Origin: Verrucomicrobiales bacterium
GTDB taxonomy: Bacteria; Verrucomicrobiota; Verrucomicrobiia; Verrucomicrobiales; DEV007
Length of the DNA stretch: 64,000 bases
Assembly: GCA_029213005.1 (NCBI GenBank)
Contig: JARGPI010000015.1
Location: forward strand, 103,043 to 167,042
Direction of reading: 5' to 3'
The first letter of the stretch is position 1. Each line of letters begins with the position of its first letter. Both the position numbers and the translations under genes were made by a program. Under the pieces are notes generated by a model, which did no database searches, was not told where the DNA came from, and saw only the letters and a list, made by a program, of their open reading frames with translations. Below, one piece after another: positions 29,668 to 40,472 of this stretch.

Positions 29668-30513
29668 CTACGATTGCCAATTGCGGTAGCATTCCAGAAC
29701 CGCATCGGCCAGCTGCCGGTTCGGCGCGATAATGATCGGTTCAGCGTTGAAGAGGTTGGTTCGCTTGCCGTCGGGGTTCACAAACACTCCGCCTGCTTCT
29801 TCAAAAATAACCTGATTAGCTGCGATGTCCCAGGGGCCCTGTTTCAAACTCGCAGGACTGTTATCGTGAATCGCAACCGCGAGGCCGACGTTCTGCTCTG
29901 CGATCCGCATCGCAACACCGGCGTGGGGAAAGGTGGATGTCACGATTTGCGCTCCGTTGGGTGAGCGGAGTGCCGATCTCATATCACTGAAAAATGAGGT
30001 CTCGAACTCCTGATTGCCATACTGGTTCATCTCGATCCAACACTCGGAAAGATCGTAGCTCCTTTGATCGATCTTCAGCGGATGGCCATTTCTCCAGGCT
30101 CCTTTTCCGCGCTCCGCGTAGAACCACTCATCGGTAAGGGGAAAATACGTGATGCCCAGCTCAGTCTCGCCGTTGACGCGCTTGGCGACGAGAACGGATG
30201 AGATGTGACGCCCGCCTTTCATCAAATAAGCCGTTGTGCCGTCCAGCGGATCCACGATCCACATATCTGCCGATTCGTCTTTTGTCTCCGGATTGAGTTC
30301 CTCGGAAACGATCGTGATCCCCTCCGCTTTCAGAATTTCGGTAGCTGCCCGGTCCGCGTCAAAATCCACTTTTGAGACGAGATCCCCGACATTTTTCACA
30401 TCGACCTGATGCACGGTGTCGTAGCCATCTCTGATGACCGCGCCTGCAGCTTCAGCAGCTTCTGCGGCCAGTATAAGTGACGGGGAATGTTGGGCAAAAA
30501 AATCCGGGATCAT
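29668..30513 (-). CDS. Inositol monophosphatase / 3'(2'),5'-bisphosphate nucleotidase family
   Basis: GDLVSKVDFDADRAATEIL, IVSEELN, MWIVDPLDGTTAYLMKG, WDIAANQVIFEEAGG. Confidence 0.9.
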   Translation of the reverse strand: MIPDFFAQHSPSLILAAEAAEAAGAVIRDGYDTVHQVDVKNVGDLVSKVDFDADRAATEILKAEGITIVSEELNPETKDESADMWIVDPLDGTTAYLMKGGRHISSVLVAKRVNGETELGITYFPLTDEWFYAERGKGAWRNGHPLKIDQRSYDLSECWIEMNQYGNQEFETSFFSDMRSALRSPNGAQIVTSTFPHAGVAMRIAEQNVGLAVAIHDNSPASLKQGPWDIAANQVIFEEAGGVFVNPDGKRTNLFNAEPIIIAPNRQLADAVLECYRNWQS

Positions 30514-30630
30514 GATCGATTGACTTCAGTTTTCTAAAGCAATCTCCCTTACTCTGTGAATTCAAATTCACAATCGCCAATTCGGTCAATTTTCGATTTT
30601 CGGGCGATCCGGCGACAGGTGCCCCTTTTC

Positions 30631-31905
30631 CTAAGCCAACTCCAAACCCGTCAGCGTGCCCGCTCCGGAGGAAAATTTATCAGTCTCAAGCCCGAGATGC
30701 TGAAGGTAGGAAACATACAAATTACACAACGGCGGTGGATCCTGGGGATCAAAAGCCAAATGCTGTCCGTGTTTGAACTTCCCGCCGGCAGCGATGATGG
30801 GAAGATTCGAGTTATTATGACTCGATGCATTGCCGAGGCTTGATCCGAAAATAACCGCCGTCTGGTCCAGCAGGGTGGAGCCACCTTCGGGCGTGGAGTG
30901 AAGTCGCTTCAGCAGAGTGCCGAGCAAACGCATCTCTTCGCGTTCGATGATAGCGAGTTGCTCGATTTTCGCCGGATCTTTTCCGTGGTGGCTCAGATTA
31001 TGCCACCCGTCATCAACGCCTTTCAGGTTCACGACGGAATTGCCACCTGCTGAACTCACCGTGATCAATCGGGTCGAGTCCGTCTGGAAAGCGAGGTAAA
31101 TCAGATCGTAAATCATCTCCATCCGCGCCGTAAATTCAGCGGAATCTTTGATATCCTCCGGCTGTTTGAGATCAACTTTCGGTTTGGGCGACTTTTCCCA
31201 AATCTCGGATTGAGCCATCCGTTTCTCGACCTCGCGAACACTGGTGAAATATTGATCCAAAGTCTCGCTGTCTTCACGACCCGTTTTCCGGGCCAGCTCC
31301 CGGCTCTGCTGCCCGACGAGATCCATGATGCTCTGGCCGTCTTTGATCTGCTCCATCCGCTTCGCTTTCTCCGTTGCAGAACCATCGAGAAACAATCTCG
31401 CAAAAACCTTCGAGGGACTGCTGTCAGCCGGGATCTGCACGCCCGATCTTGTCCACGAAAGACTCGAATTCCCACTGACAGAGAGTGAAAGATAAGGGAA
31501 GCGCGTCTCGTGGCCGATTTGCTCCGCTGCATACTGATCGAGAGAAATCGAGTTTCGGAAACTGGAATGCCCCGGATGAGCAGCCCCGGTGAGAAAGCTT
31601 TTTTCAGCCGCGTGACCGCCATCCACCATCGGGTGCATCAACCCGGAAATAACTGTGAAATGCTCGCGCACTTCCTGAAGCGGCTGCAGATAGGGCGTCA
31701 CCTCGTAGTCCCGGCCCGTTTTTTCAGGGAACAGCAGCGGGGTGTGAATCCCGAGCGGGGAGTTCATCGCCAGCATCCGTCGAACATCACCCGGGTTGCC
31801 CGCCGCCCGCGCAGTGCCGGGGTTGAGGCATTGCAGCCAGGGAAGCGCCAGGCTCACGCCTGTTCCGCGGAGAAACGTGCGACGATCGGGACGGTAGATT
31901 TTCAT
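30631..31905 (-). CDS. DUF1552-family protein
   Basis: RRTFLRGTGVSLALPWLQCLNPGTARA...; FTVISGLMHPMVDGGHAAEKSFLTGA; SLDQYAAEQIG; TAVIFGSSLGNASSHNNSNLPIIAAGG. Confidence 0.88.
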   Translation of the reverse strand: MKIYRPDRRTFLRGTGVSLALPWLQCLNPGTARAAGNPGDVRRMLAMNSPLGIHTPLLFPEKTGRDYEVTPYLQPLQEVREHFTVISGLMHPMVDGGHAAEKSFLTGAAHPGHSSFRNSISLDQYAAEQIGHETRFPYLSLSVSGNSSLSWTRSGVQIPADSSPSKVFARLFLDGSATEKAKRMEQIKDGQSIMDLVGQQSRELARKTGREDSETLDQYFTSVREVEKRMAQSEIWEKSPKPKVDLKQPEDIKDSAEFTARMEMIYDLIYLAFQTDSTRLITVSSAGGNSVVNLKGVDDGWHNLSHHGKDPAKIEQLAIIEREEMRLLGTLLKRLHSTPEGGSTLLDQTAVIFGSSLGNASSHNNSNLPIIAAGGKFKHGQHLAFDPQDPPPLCNLYVSYLQHLGLETDKFSSGAGTLTGLELA

Positions 31906-31927
31906 AGCTAAAAAGAGGTGGGTTGGA

Positions 31928-34312
31928 TCAGGGCTGGTGAAAAAGTTTGGATTCGACGACCGCGTGAATCATGGATCGCAGGCCGAAGTCGGTTTTTCGG
32001 GATGTTTCGAGGATAAAATCAACGGATTCCCCTTCGGCGCGGGTCACGGGGCGTCCGGTTCCGTAAATGAGCAGTTTTTCAGCAATCGCCCGGGCAACGG
32101 ATTCATTTTCCCCGGATAAGAGGATTTTCTGAAATTCGACAAAATCAGCAAATTCCCGGCCGTCCGCCATCACGCCGCCGGTCTCAACAATGTGACCGAT
32201 CCGGTAGGCGGCACGATTGGGGCCTTTTTCCCCGTCCCCACCGATGGTGCGATAGTTGCTGCGCTTCAGACCAATCGCGTCGAATTCCTCCAGCGCAAAT
32301 CCCGGAGGATCGATCCGGGCGTGACATCTCGCGCAGGTTTCATTCTCGCTGTGTTTTGCCATCTGCTCGCGAATCGTGGTCGCCCCTCGGATATCGGGTT
32401 CCACGGCAGGGATGCCCGGCGGCGGTGGAGGTGCCGGTTCGCCAAGAAGATTTTCAAGCACCCAGTTTCCCCGGATGATCGGTGAAGTATTGGTGCCGTT
32501 TGCGGTGACTTTTAAGATGCTCGCCTGAGTGAGAATCCCGCCCCGGATATGCCCCTCGGGCAAAGGGACGATCCGGAATTTTTCGTGACCCTGCACTCCG
32601 GGAATTCCATAGTGTGCCGCCAACCGCTCGTTAATCACCACAAAATCGGAGTCGATAAACTGATTCACACTGAGATCGTTTTCCAGCAAGTGCCGGAAGA
32701 ATCCGCGGGTTTCCAACAGCATCGACTGAAGGAGGAGGTCATCGTATTCGGGGTAGAGTTTGCCGTCTGGCGTGGTGAATTCGATATCCCGGAGGTCGAG
32801 CCATTGATTGGTGAAATTTTCGATAAACCGCTCGCTCCTCGAATCTTTCAGCATTCTCTCGACCTGGTCGTAACGGACCTTGCGATCTTTCAATTTCCCC
32901 GCAGACGCCAGACTGAGCAGCTCATCATCCGGCAGGGACGAACAGAGAAAATACGAGAGCCGGGATGCGAGTGCATAGTCGTCGATCTCGGGTTCGCTCT
33001 GCACGAGAAGAAAATGAGGGGAACAGAGCACAGCAGTGATCCCAGTTCTCACCGCCTGTTCGAAACTACTGCCATTTTCGAGACGGGTGAGAGTCAGTTC
33101 AACAAACTGGTCAACCAGTGCATCATCAACGGGTCGACGGAAAGCTTTCGACACAAACTCCCGGATAATGCGTTCGGCATCAGCCTCCGGCCGATTGGAA
33201 TCGACATACCAGGTGTGCAGATTTTTACGATGCCGATCGTAAATCCTCGGTCCCTCCTTCATCTCAATCGATTCCGGATTACCGAACAGATTTTGCTGCG
33301 CCTTCGACGGGAAATCCTGATCAAGTGGACCATAAGTTTCGACCAGAGAAACCGCCACCCCCGGCATTTTTTCGTGCTTATCCCGCCACGATACATGAAC
33401 GGGGTATATCCAGGGAAGAATGTGGATCGTTTCCCCTTTCTGAAGAAAGGTCGTGAATTCGATGACTCGGGGAGACTCCGCCGAACCCGTCACATCGTAG
33501 ATCCCGATAAAGCGCCGGTTCCCCGTGCTGAACATCGGCCCGACAAAAATCCCTGCCGTCAGGGTTCGCCCTCCCGGATCGTTGGGCCAAACCGAGACCC
33601 GACACTGATAAATCCCGTCTTCAATGGGATGCGCCTCGTCAAAACGGGGAGCCGGCCAGTGGGGCGATGGATCGACATAAGCGCCCGCCACTTCCCTGAC
33701 TCCTCCGCTCTTTTTTTTAATCGCGCTCCGGTTGTTTTTTTCCTCCACCGGAACCGATCGCCGGAGTTCAGGGGGAAGTGGTTTGATTCGCCGAATCGTG
33801 GCGTCGAAAGCAGCATTGGCAGCTTCTAGATAGCGCTCCATCAAAATCGACGATATCCCGAGACCCGTTGCGACATTATCGAAGCCCTGGACACTGGAGT
33901 CCTCCGGCAAATACTCCGCGAGAGGCACATCGATCTTCAGCAAATCGTGCAGCGTCTTTTCACATTCAAACCGCGTCATTCTCCGAAGAGCCGGTATGGG
34001 TTTAGCGATCGATGCCAAATGATCGTCTACGCGGCTGATGAATTTCTCCACCCTCGCTCCATCCGGGCGGGGTTCCTTGCGCGGCGGCATGTCACCGGAT
34101 TCGACCGAATCAAGAATCGTGAGCCACTGCTCGATCGCCTCCTCATCGCCCCGCTGCGGCAGTCCGATCCTATCGAGGCGCAAATCCCCCTCCTGTTTTT
34201 CAGATCCGTGACACTTGGTGCAATGTTCCGAAAAAAACGTGACCAGCTCATCTCCGCACACCGGAGCGCTTAACCATATACCAAGAAAAATAGAGCAGAA
34301 AAATCGGGCCAT
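31928..34312 (-). CDS. DUF1587/DUF1592/DUF1588/DUF1585-type PVC cytochrome c-like protein
   Basis: MARFFCSIFLGIWLSAPVCGDELVTFFSEHCTKCHGSEKQEGDLRLD; MTRFECEKTLHDLLKID; LASRLSYFLCSSLPDDEL; GNWVLENLLGEPAPPPPPGIPAVEPD; CARCHARIDPPGFALEEFDAIG. Confidence 0.93.
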   Translation of the reverse strand: MARFFCSIFLGIWLSAPVCGDELVTFFSEHCTKCHGSEKQEGDLRLDRIGLPQRGDEEAIEQWLTILDSVESGDMPPRKEPRPDGARVEKFISRVDDHLASIAKPIPALRRMTRFECEKTLHDLLKIDVPLAEYLPEDSSVQGFDNVATGLGISSILMERYLEAANAAFDATIRRIKPLPPELRRSVPVEEKNNRSAIKKKSGGVREVAGAYVDPSPHWPAPRFDEAHPIEDGIYQCRVSVWPNDPGGRTLTAGIFVGPMFSTGNRRFIGIYDVTGSAESPRVIEFTTFLQKGETIHILPWIYPVHVSWRDKHEKMPGVAVSLVETYGPLDQDFPSKAQQNLFGNPESIEMKEGPRIYDRHRKNLHTWYVDSNRPEADAERIIREFVSKAFRRPVDDALVDQFVELTLTRLENGSSFEQAVRTGITAVLCSPHFLLVQSEPEIDDYALASRLSYFLCSSLPDDELLSLASAGKLKDRKVRYDQVERMLKDSRSERFIENFTNQWLDLRDIEFTTPDGKLYPEYDDLLLQSMLLETRGFFRHLLENDLSVNQFIDSDFVVINERLAAHYGIPGVQGHEKFRIVPLPEGHIRGGILTQASILKVTANGTNTSPIIRGNWVLENLLGEPAPPPPPGIPAVEPDIRGATTIREQMAKHSENETCARCHARIDPPGFALEEFDAIGLKRSNYRTIGGDGEKGPNRAAYRIGHIVETGGVMADGREFADFVEFQKILLSGENESVARAIAEKLLIYGTGRPVTRAEGESVDFILETSRKTDFGLRSMIHAVVESKLFHQP

Positions 34313-34428
34313 CAGATTTCGTTTTCTATGATCAACCATCGCTACGATTTTTCCATTTCCGTTTATCCGTGTCACTCCAGACTTTCGGGATCCGGTCGGT
34401 TCTACGATTACATTACCATTTTCCGGAT

Positions 34429-35061
34429 ATGAACCAACCATTTAGAACCATTGCGTGGCTTCTTATGCCCCTGTTAGGCGCCTGCGTTTCGCTCTCGCAC
34501 GCCGGGGAGAATGACGCCACCCTACCATTCGATCCCGCACGGATCTGTCGACTCAGTTTGAATGACCTCCCCCGCTCCATCTCGATTCGCCAGGGAGAAA
34601 ATGTCTGGATCGGCTACGACCTGGAAAAGGCGACGGTTCTGAAAGTGTGGCAGTCCCCCGCTGGAAACCCCGGGCTGATCATCAGGAGTTTTAAAGCCTA
34701 TTCAAAAGGCACCTCGTGGTTTGAAGCAAAAGAAACCGAAGGCTGGAGCTTGAGTAAAGGAGGCCGCAAAGCGCCTCTCGCGGTGCGCTACCTTGGAAGC
34801 ACTCAGCAGGATAAACACTTTTTGCTGCGCTGGGAACTCAGCCAAGCCGGTAAGAAGTTTGTTCTCTCAGAGCGGATCCCGATGTCCATTACCGACGCCG
34901 ACAAAAAGGTCACTCGCGAAGTGCGAGTGGAATTCATCGAGCCGGGCGAAGTTCTCTCTCACCCCATGATCAAGCGCGAAGGATGGGAACTCACCAATTC
35001 CGAAGGCCAACTCGTCCCCACCCTGACCGGCACACAATGGCACCGACTTTCATTACCATGA
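34429..35061 (+). CDS. Secreted/lipoprotein of unknown function, paralogue A
   Basis: MNQPFRTIAWLLMPLLGACVSLSHAGENDATLPFDPARICRLSLNDLPRS...; near-identical paralogue at 60145-60777. Confidence 0.75.
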   Translation: MNQPFRTIAWLLMPLLGACVSLSHAGENDATLPFDPARICRLSLNDLPRSISIRQGENVWIGYDLEKATVLKVWQSPAGNPGLIIRSFKAYSKGTSWFEAKETEGWSLSKGGRKAPLAVRYLGSTQQDKHFLLRWELSQAGKKFVLSERIPMSITDADKKVTREVRVEFIEPGEVLSHPMIKREGWELTNSEGQLVPTLTGTQWHRLSLP

Positions 35062-37283
35062 ACCTACGTCTCGTTATACTTATTCTGACCTCCCTGCTCC
35101 CCTTGATCGGGAACAATGCGGAACTGTCACTACCTGCGACCGGGATTTTTTCGAAGGGAACAAACCAATATAAAGATGAGGTTCTGGAAATCACCAAGGG
35201 ACGAGGTGCCACCATCGGTTGGTATATCAAAGCAAAAGCTGAAGAGGAGGTCCGCGTCAGCATCGAGTACTCCTGTGCCGCCCCATTGAACCAGGACTAT
35301 CAATTGTCATTCGATGGGATCGACAAATTCTGGAAAGTGGTTCCGACCGAAAACCAGGAATTTTCCCGGGAGGAGCTCGGTGTTTTTAAAGTCCGGGCAG
35401 GGATCCCCGTTCTGATCTTGTTAGTTCCGCCCTCGGGAACAAAATACAAGCACCCGCTACGCTTTCGCAAATTGATCGTCGAAGGTACGACACCAGATAA
35501 CCTTTCCCTTATACCGGCACCTGAAGGCCCCGTCGCGCCAACCGCAACCCCGGGCTTCGGGACAAAACTGACCGAAAGGCACCCCGCTCTCGACGTTTTC
35601 GATATCCGCGACGAAGCGCTGACCCTGCGCATCAGCGGAATGAAAATGAGAGGTGAAAATGAATTACTATTCACCACCTGGGATGGGAATTTGTATTCAC
35701 TCGACCTCTCTTCGCGGGAAAAGACTCAAACTTTCCGACGAATTGCACAGGGGCTCTCAGAACCGATGGGATTGGCGATTTCGGGACAGCGCCTCTTTGT
35801 CACCGAAAAAAATCAAGTCACCGAATTGATCGACTCCGATAACGACGGCGACTTTGAAACCTATCGCTGCGTCTCTCAGGATTGGCCCTGCTCGATGGAC
35901 TACCACGAATACCTATTTGGCGCGGTCCTGAAAGGTGAGCACCTCTATTTCAATGCCAGCGTGGGAATGGCAAGGCGCGGTATCGATAACTATCAGGCAC
36001 CACTCCGGGGCAGCGTCTTCAGAGTTCACATCGAAACCGGAGAAACCGAAATCATCGCCGGTGGCCTTCGCACTCCGGACGGGATCGGACAAAGCTCCGA
36101 TGGTGGAATTCTCGTTACCGATAACCAGGGTGAATGGCTCCCCGCCAATAAACTGATCGAAATAGAGAAAGGCGGATTCTATCAGTTCCGCAGCACGCCA
36201 CCGTGGCATCCACTCGATATACCGAAAGCGACTCCTCCTTCCGTGTGGTTACCGCAGGGTGAAATTGCGGCGTCGCCTACCGAACCGTTTATCATTCCCG
36301 AAAACTGGGGACCCTACGCGGGGCAGGTGCTATTTGGAGATGAAAGTTTCGGCGGGCTGCAAAGAGCCTTTCTCGAAAAGGTGGATGGCATCACCCAGGG
36401 CGCTGTCTTCCGGTTTTCACAGGGATTTCGACACCACTTCCACCGATTTACCATCACTCCGGAAGGTGAACTTTATGCAGGAGGCATTGCCAGAGGAAAA
36501 GATCAGGAATTTATCCATCGAGTCAGCGGTCTCACCCGGATCCGCTATACCGGCAATAAGGTCTTTGAACCTCTCGCGGCAAGGCTTCGCAGCAATGGAC
36601 TCGAAATCGAATTCACCGAACCTCTCGCAGAGGGCAGCGGATGGAACCCGGCTGCCTATCATGTCACCCAATGGGGATACCAGGCCACGCAAACTTATGG
36701 AGGACAAAAAGTGAGGCATCGTCTCACGGGCGTCCGCTCGGCAACGGTGTCTCCTGATCGGAAGCGGGTTTTCCTCGAACTGGCCGATATCACACCCGGC
36801 GATGTCATTCATGTGCGAATCTCAAAGCTGCTGCGATCCGGGGAAGGCCTACCTATCCGGACGGGTGACCTCTGGTATACCGTGAACCGGATTCCCGACA
36901 ACTTACCGGGTGAGGTTAAAGAGGCCCCGGCGATCACTTTCGCTGAACCGGAATCGTTCTTCAAATACACCAAAGGCGAGGCCGGACAGATCTTGTTTCA
37001 AACCTACTGCACCTCCTGCCACAGTCTCGACGGCACCAAGTTGGTTGGACCAAGTTTAAAAGGCTTAGCAGGCTCCCATCGCCAGCTTCGGGATCCCGAC
37101 AGCAATCAATTACTCAGCGTAGAAGCCACTGCCGACTACATTCGCCAGTCGATCATGGAGCCAAATGCATTACTCGCCGATGGCTACCCCGAAAACCTGA
37201 TGCCTCCAATGGCGGGTATCCTGACGGAGAAACAAATCGACGCTCTCGTGGATTATTTAGCGAAAGACTCCCCGGCTCCATGA
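35058..37283 (+). CDS. PVC-type propeller protein with C-terminal cytochrome c (CxxCH), paralogue A
   Basis: Signal peptide from MNLRLVILILTSLLPLIGNNA; propeller blades; C-terminal GQILFQTYCTSCHSLDGTKLVGPSLKGLAG. ATGA overlap with upstream gene. Confidence 0.85.
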   Translation: MNLRLVILILTSLLPLIGNNAELSLPATGIFSKGTNQYKDEVLEITKGRGATIGWYIKAKAEEEVRVSIEYSCAAPLNQDYQLSFDGIDKFWKVVPTENQEFSREELGVFKVRAGIPVLILLVPPSGTKYKHPLRFRKLIVEGTTPDNLSLIPAPEGPVAPTATPGFGTKLTERHPALDVFDIRDEALTLRISGMKMRGENELLFTTWDGNLYSLDLSSREKTQTFRRIAQGLSEPMGLAISGQRLFVTEKNQVTELIDSDNDGDFETYRCVSQDWPCSMDYHEYLFGAVLKGEHLYFNASVGMARRGIDNYQAPLRGSVFRVHIETGETEIIAGGLRTPDGIGQSSDGGILVTDNQGEWLPANKLIEIEKGGFYQFRSTPPWHPLDIPKATPPSVWLPQGEIAASPTEPFIIPENWGPYAGQVLFGDESFGGLQRAFLEKVDGITQGAVFRFSQGFRHHFHRFTITPEGELYAGGIARGKDQEFIHRVSGLTRIRYTGNKVFEPLAARLRSNGLEIEFTEPLAEGSGWNPAAYHVTQWGYQATQTYGGQKVRHRLTGVRSATVSPDRKRVFLELADITPGDVIHVRISKLLRSGEGLPIRTGDLWYTVNRIPDNLPGEVKEAPAITFAEPESFFKYTKGEAGQILFQTYCTSCHSLDGTKLVGPSLKGLAGSHRQLRDPDSNQLLSVEATADYIRQSIMEPNALLADGYPENLMPPMAGILTEKQIDALVDYLAKDSPAP

Positions 37284-37285
37284 GT

Positions 37286-39385
37286 TCAGACGAGGTAGTC
37301 GGACAGGATTTTATCGATATGAAAAGGGGTCACACCCTCATATAGAGAAAAGATAGAATCCGCTTCTTCCCGGGTGTCCACGATGGTGCCGCGGCCCGCT
37401 GCATGAAGGCTGAACAGGTCGTGAAGAGTCGGCTTGTTTTCCAGCATCATGGTTGACTCCACAATTTGCGCGAGGCTGGCCGCATTGCTTTCCACATTGC
37501 TGGGGCGCCTCGATGCGGCATTAACGTCGAGATCCATCCAGATCGCCACCCGGTCCCGAAGGTCGAATACCACCGGAACAGCGGAATAGCTGGCGGTACG
37601 AATATCTATTTTCTGCTCTACCGATTTTGGATCAAACACTTCATTAGCATCCGGATAATCACGGGTCATCCAACCAGCGCAACAATCCTCATGCTGTGCG
37701 AAGGACAACCTTGAAAAATCAAATACCGACATCAACACATACCGGCAGCCGGCACCCAGTGCTTTTTCTATATCAATATCGACGAACTCAGCTGCGCCGT
37801 CGGGCTTGGGTGCGCGTACGATATCACCGGAGTGACAACTCCCTATCGAATCCAGTCTGAGATTGGTATAGGAAAGATGAAAGAGCTTTTCCATCGAGTC
37901 AGAGTAAAACACGGCCGACAAATCGATGTCCATTCCAATCCACCAGACAAAGAGGCGCAGCGTGGATTTTTCACCCAATGGTAACCGGGTGCCACGGGCC
38001 ACCGAAACCAGTCCCGGAGACGCACTCCGCTGGGAGAGCGGGACCGGGCAATATTTCAGACGTGGGTCAATCCAAACGTTGCCCAACGATCCCCTGACGG
38101 AAAATCGCTCCGTCAAATGTGATTCCAGACGATTCACCACTCGCTCTACTAGCGTAGCCGGGATCGCACCTACCTCACCAGTGAGCATCTTTGCCTTAGC
38201 CACTCTCCCTTTCGGAAAAACGAGGCGCTGACTACGACCCTTCTCCCGGTTCCGGAAATGACCTAACAACTGTATCAACAGCCGGTTGTCGACAGCCCCT
38301 AAACACTCACTGAATCGATCGATCAAATCACGACCTTCCGATTCGTCACCGAGACGCAACAGATGGTCAAGTCGTCGCGCCAACTCTCCGGGACGGGTCA
38401 CCAGCAGGTCGATGGCTCCGGCGTAGTCCTTTTTTACAATCGCCTGCTCGACCTTCGAACGAAACGTAATAATTTTACCGTTTCGCAATTGATCGGCAAT
38501 TCGATAGCTCCGGGGAGCGACACGCTGGTAATCTCCTATGTGGAGAGAGTGAAAGAGGCGCTTCCACTTTTCACCGTGACGGGCAATGTCGTCGGCATTG
38601 ATCACCTTTTCCAGCATCTCACAGAAACGCTTCCGCACAGGACGTCCCGGAGATTTAAACCGGGTATTTTTCGCAAGAGAAATATCGCCGTTTGAGATCG
38701 CGGTGGCAACTCGCAACACATCCGTTGGGGTGCTGCCCCATCGATCGCCCAATGAGACATCATTTTCCATACAGGCAGCAACAAAGGAAGCGGCCTGCTC
38801 TTTAAAGGGAATCCGCTCGGGTAGATGCCCCTCGAGATCCTCACCAAAAAATTTTACAAACCACCGAATAATATCATGATCAAATGGATTAAGTGATGCG
38901 TTACTCCCCAACAGGTCGGTGAAGATTGCCATAAATTTCGGAGTTGACCCAAGACCCAGCGTGATAAATTTGGTATCCTCAAATACCGGGATACGATCTT
39001 GCTTCTGATACTCAGGTCGCCACTGGCCGAAGCTCCAATAGTGCATGATAGCTTTGCAAAACAATTCCGCAGGTTCTGCTTCCATCACTTGAGCAGGAAA
39101 GTTTGGATACAGCGGCTTCCACACCCTGTCAGCTCCTTTAAGCGTTCTGAGAATAGGGATCACCAAACTATAAAATACCCCTACCTCTCCCGGGCTAAGT
39201 CGATTCAGCGCCCCGCACAGTTGATTATTGAAAAGATATCCCAGTTGCATCACCTCCGCCTGAAAACTGGCTACCGCTCCATTCAGCGATGAGGCACCTT
39301 CAGAAGATGCCGGTTTCGTTTCGGGCATCAACACGAACCCACCTTTTAAGATCGCAATTTCCTGGGCTGTTTTTTTTGTATGCAT
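37286..39385 (-). CDS. Uncharacterised protein with TerD-like C-terminal domain
   Basis: C-terminal half DIDLSAVFYSDSMEKLFHLSYTNLRLDSIGSCHSGDIVRAPKPDGAAEFVDIDIEKALGAGCRYVLMSVFDFSRLSFAQHEDCCAGWMTR resembles TerD-type domains; N-terminal part TPTDVLRVATAISNGDISLAKNTRFKSPGRP...RPGELARRLDHLLRLGD is helical. Confidence 0.5.
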   Translation of the reverse strand: MHTKKTAQEIAILKGGFVLMPETKPASSEGASSLNGAVASFQAEVMQLGYLFNNQLCGALNRLSPGEVGVFYSLVIPILRTLKGADRVWKPLYPNFPAQVMEAEPAELFCKAIMHYWSFGQWRPEYQKQDRIPVFEDTKFITLGLGSTPKFMAIFTDLLGSNASLNPFDHDIIRWFVKFFGEDLEGHLPERIPFKEQAASFVAACMENDVSLGDRWGSTPTDVLRVATAISNGDISLAKNTRFKSPGRPVRKRFCEMLEKVINADDIARHGEKWKRLFHSLHIGDYQRVAPRSYRIADQLRNGKIITFRSKVEQAIVKKDYAGAIDLLVTRPGELARRLDHLLRLGDESEGRDLIDRFSECLGAVDNRLLIQLLGHFRNREKGRSQRLVFPKGRVAKAKMLTGEVGAIPATLVERVVNRLESHLTERFSVRGSLGNVWIDPRLKYCPVPLSQRSASPGLVSVARGTRLPLGEKSTLRLFVWWIGMDIDLSAVFYSDSMEKLFHLSYTNLRLDSIGSCHSGDIVRAPKPDGAAEFVDIDIEKALGAGCRYVLMSVFDFSRLSFAQHEDCCAGWMTRDYPDANEVFDPKSVEQKIDIRTASYSAVPVVFDLRDRVAIWMDLDVNAASRRPSNVESNAASLAQIVESTMMLENKPTLHDLFSLHAAGRGTIVDTREEADSIFSLYEGVTPFHIDKILSDYLV

Positions 39386-39561
39386 CGTGGGAATTTTCTT
39401 GTGAGTTTGAAAAGTGTCGGAAAGCGGACTCGCTGATTTTCGTCGTATAAAAGAGTTAGAAGGAAGCCAGTCCATGGCCGACAGGTTTAAAGAATACCCG
39501 GGGATTCGGCTTTTAAAATCGGTCTCTTCACATATCATATGACTGAATAATCATATTACTT

Positions 39562-40464
39562 ATGGATCGTATTTTGAGTATGTCAGGCCTGTCCCTCGAA
39601 CGTTTACAGACTCTCCGCGAAATTGCGGAGAGCGGAAGTATCGTCGAGGCGGCGAGGGGCGACGCTAACCGGCAATCCCAATACAGTCGGCAAATCGGCG
39701 AACTGGAACAGTTTTTCGGAATCGAATTGCTCAATCGGGAGTCGCGTCCCTATCGCCTGAACGGAGAGGCGGCGGAGCTGGTTCAGATCACCAGCGAATA
39801 CGAACAAAAGCTGGGTGACTTTTATAACCGATGCCGGGACCGCCCCCGGTCGCTGACCGTTGGAGCTGGAGACAGTGTCTTCCAGTGGTTGCTATTGCCC
39901 GACATCGAGCAGTGGCAGACCAGCCTGCCAAACGTAGCGCTGCATTTCAAAAATCTCCGGACCCTCGAAGTGATTGGACAGCTACAGGACGGTGAAGTTG
40001 ATCTAGGAGTCGTACGCAATACCGCAACGCTCGGAACCTCGCTAAAGACTGCGGGCTCCATTAAATTTTCCTACCGTCTTTTTGTTCCGAAACGAATGCG
40101 CAAAAAACTCCCGCCAGATTGCCCCATTGAGTGTCTCGGAGATCTACCCCTGGCGGTGCTCGATGGCAAAGGAGACTTCCGCACCCGCCTCGCCGAACTG
40201 GCGAGAGAAGCGGGGCTGGAGTTACCGATTCAACTGGAGTTAAGTTCCCTACCCCTCATCGCAAATGCGATCAAAAGTGGACGCTTCGCTGGGTTTCTTC
40301 CGGAGTTCGCCGCACCGTTAGTCGCCGACCGCGCAACCGTTCACGAAGTCGTCGGTTTCGAGCTGCTAAATAGAGAATTGGTTTTTGCCTGGCATCCGAA
40401 AAAAGCCCAGTCACGAACGGCACTGGAAGACGCCGTCAATTTTTTGAAGCGGACCTTTCCCTGA
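39562..40464 (+). CDS. LysR-family transcriptional regulator
   Basis: LERLQTLREIAESGSIVEAARGDANRQSQYSRQIGELEQFFGIELLNRESRPYRLNGEA HTH, followed by substrate-binding domain. Confidence 0.9.
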   Translation: MDRILSMSGLSLERLQTLREIAESGSIVEAARGDANRQSQYSRQIGELEQFFGIELLNRESRPYRLNGEAAELVQITSEYEQKLGDFYNRCRDRPRSLTVGAGDSVFQWLLLPDIEQWQTSLPNVALHFKNLRTLEVIGQLQDGEVDLGVVRNTATLGTSLKTAGSIKFSYRLFVPKRMRKKLPPDCPIECLGDLPLAVLDGKGDFRTRLAELAREAGLELPIQLELSSLPLIANAIKSGRFAGFLPEFAAPLVADRATVHEVVGFELLNRELVFAWHPKKAQSRTALEDAVNFLKRTFP

Positions 40465-40472
40465 ATCCGTTG

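Noticed and set aside
32549-33829. 426-aa ORF on the + strand
   Set aside because: Antisense to the well-supported DUF1592-type cytochrome gene; no recognisable domain.
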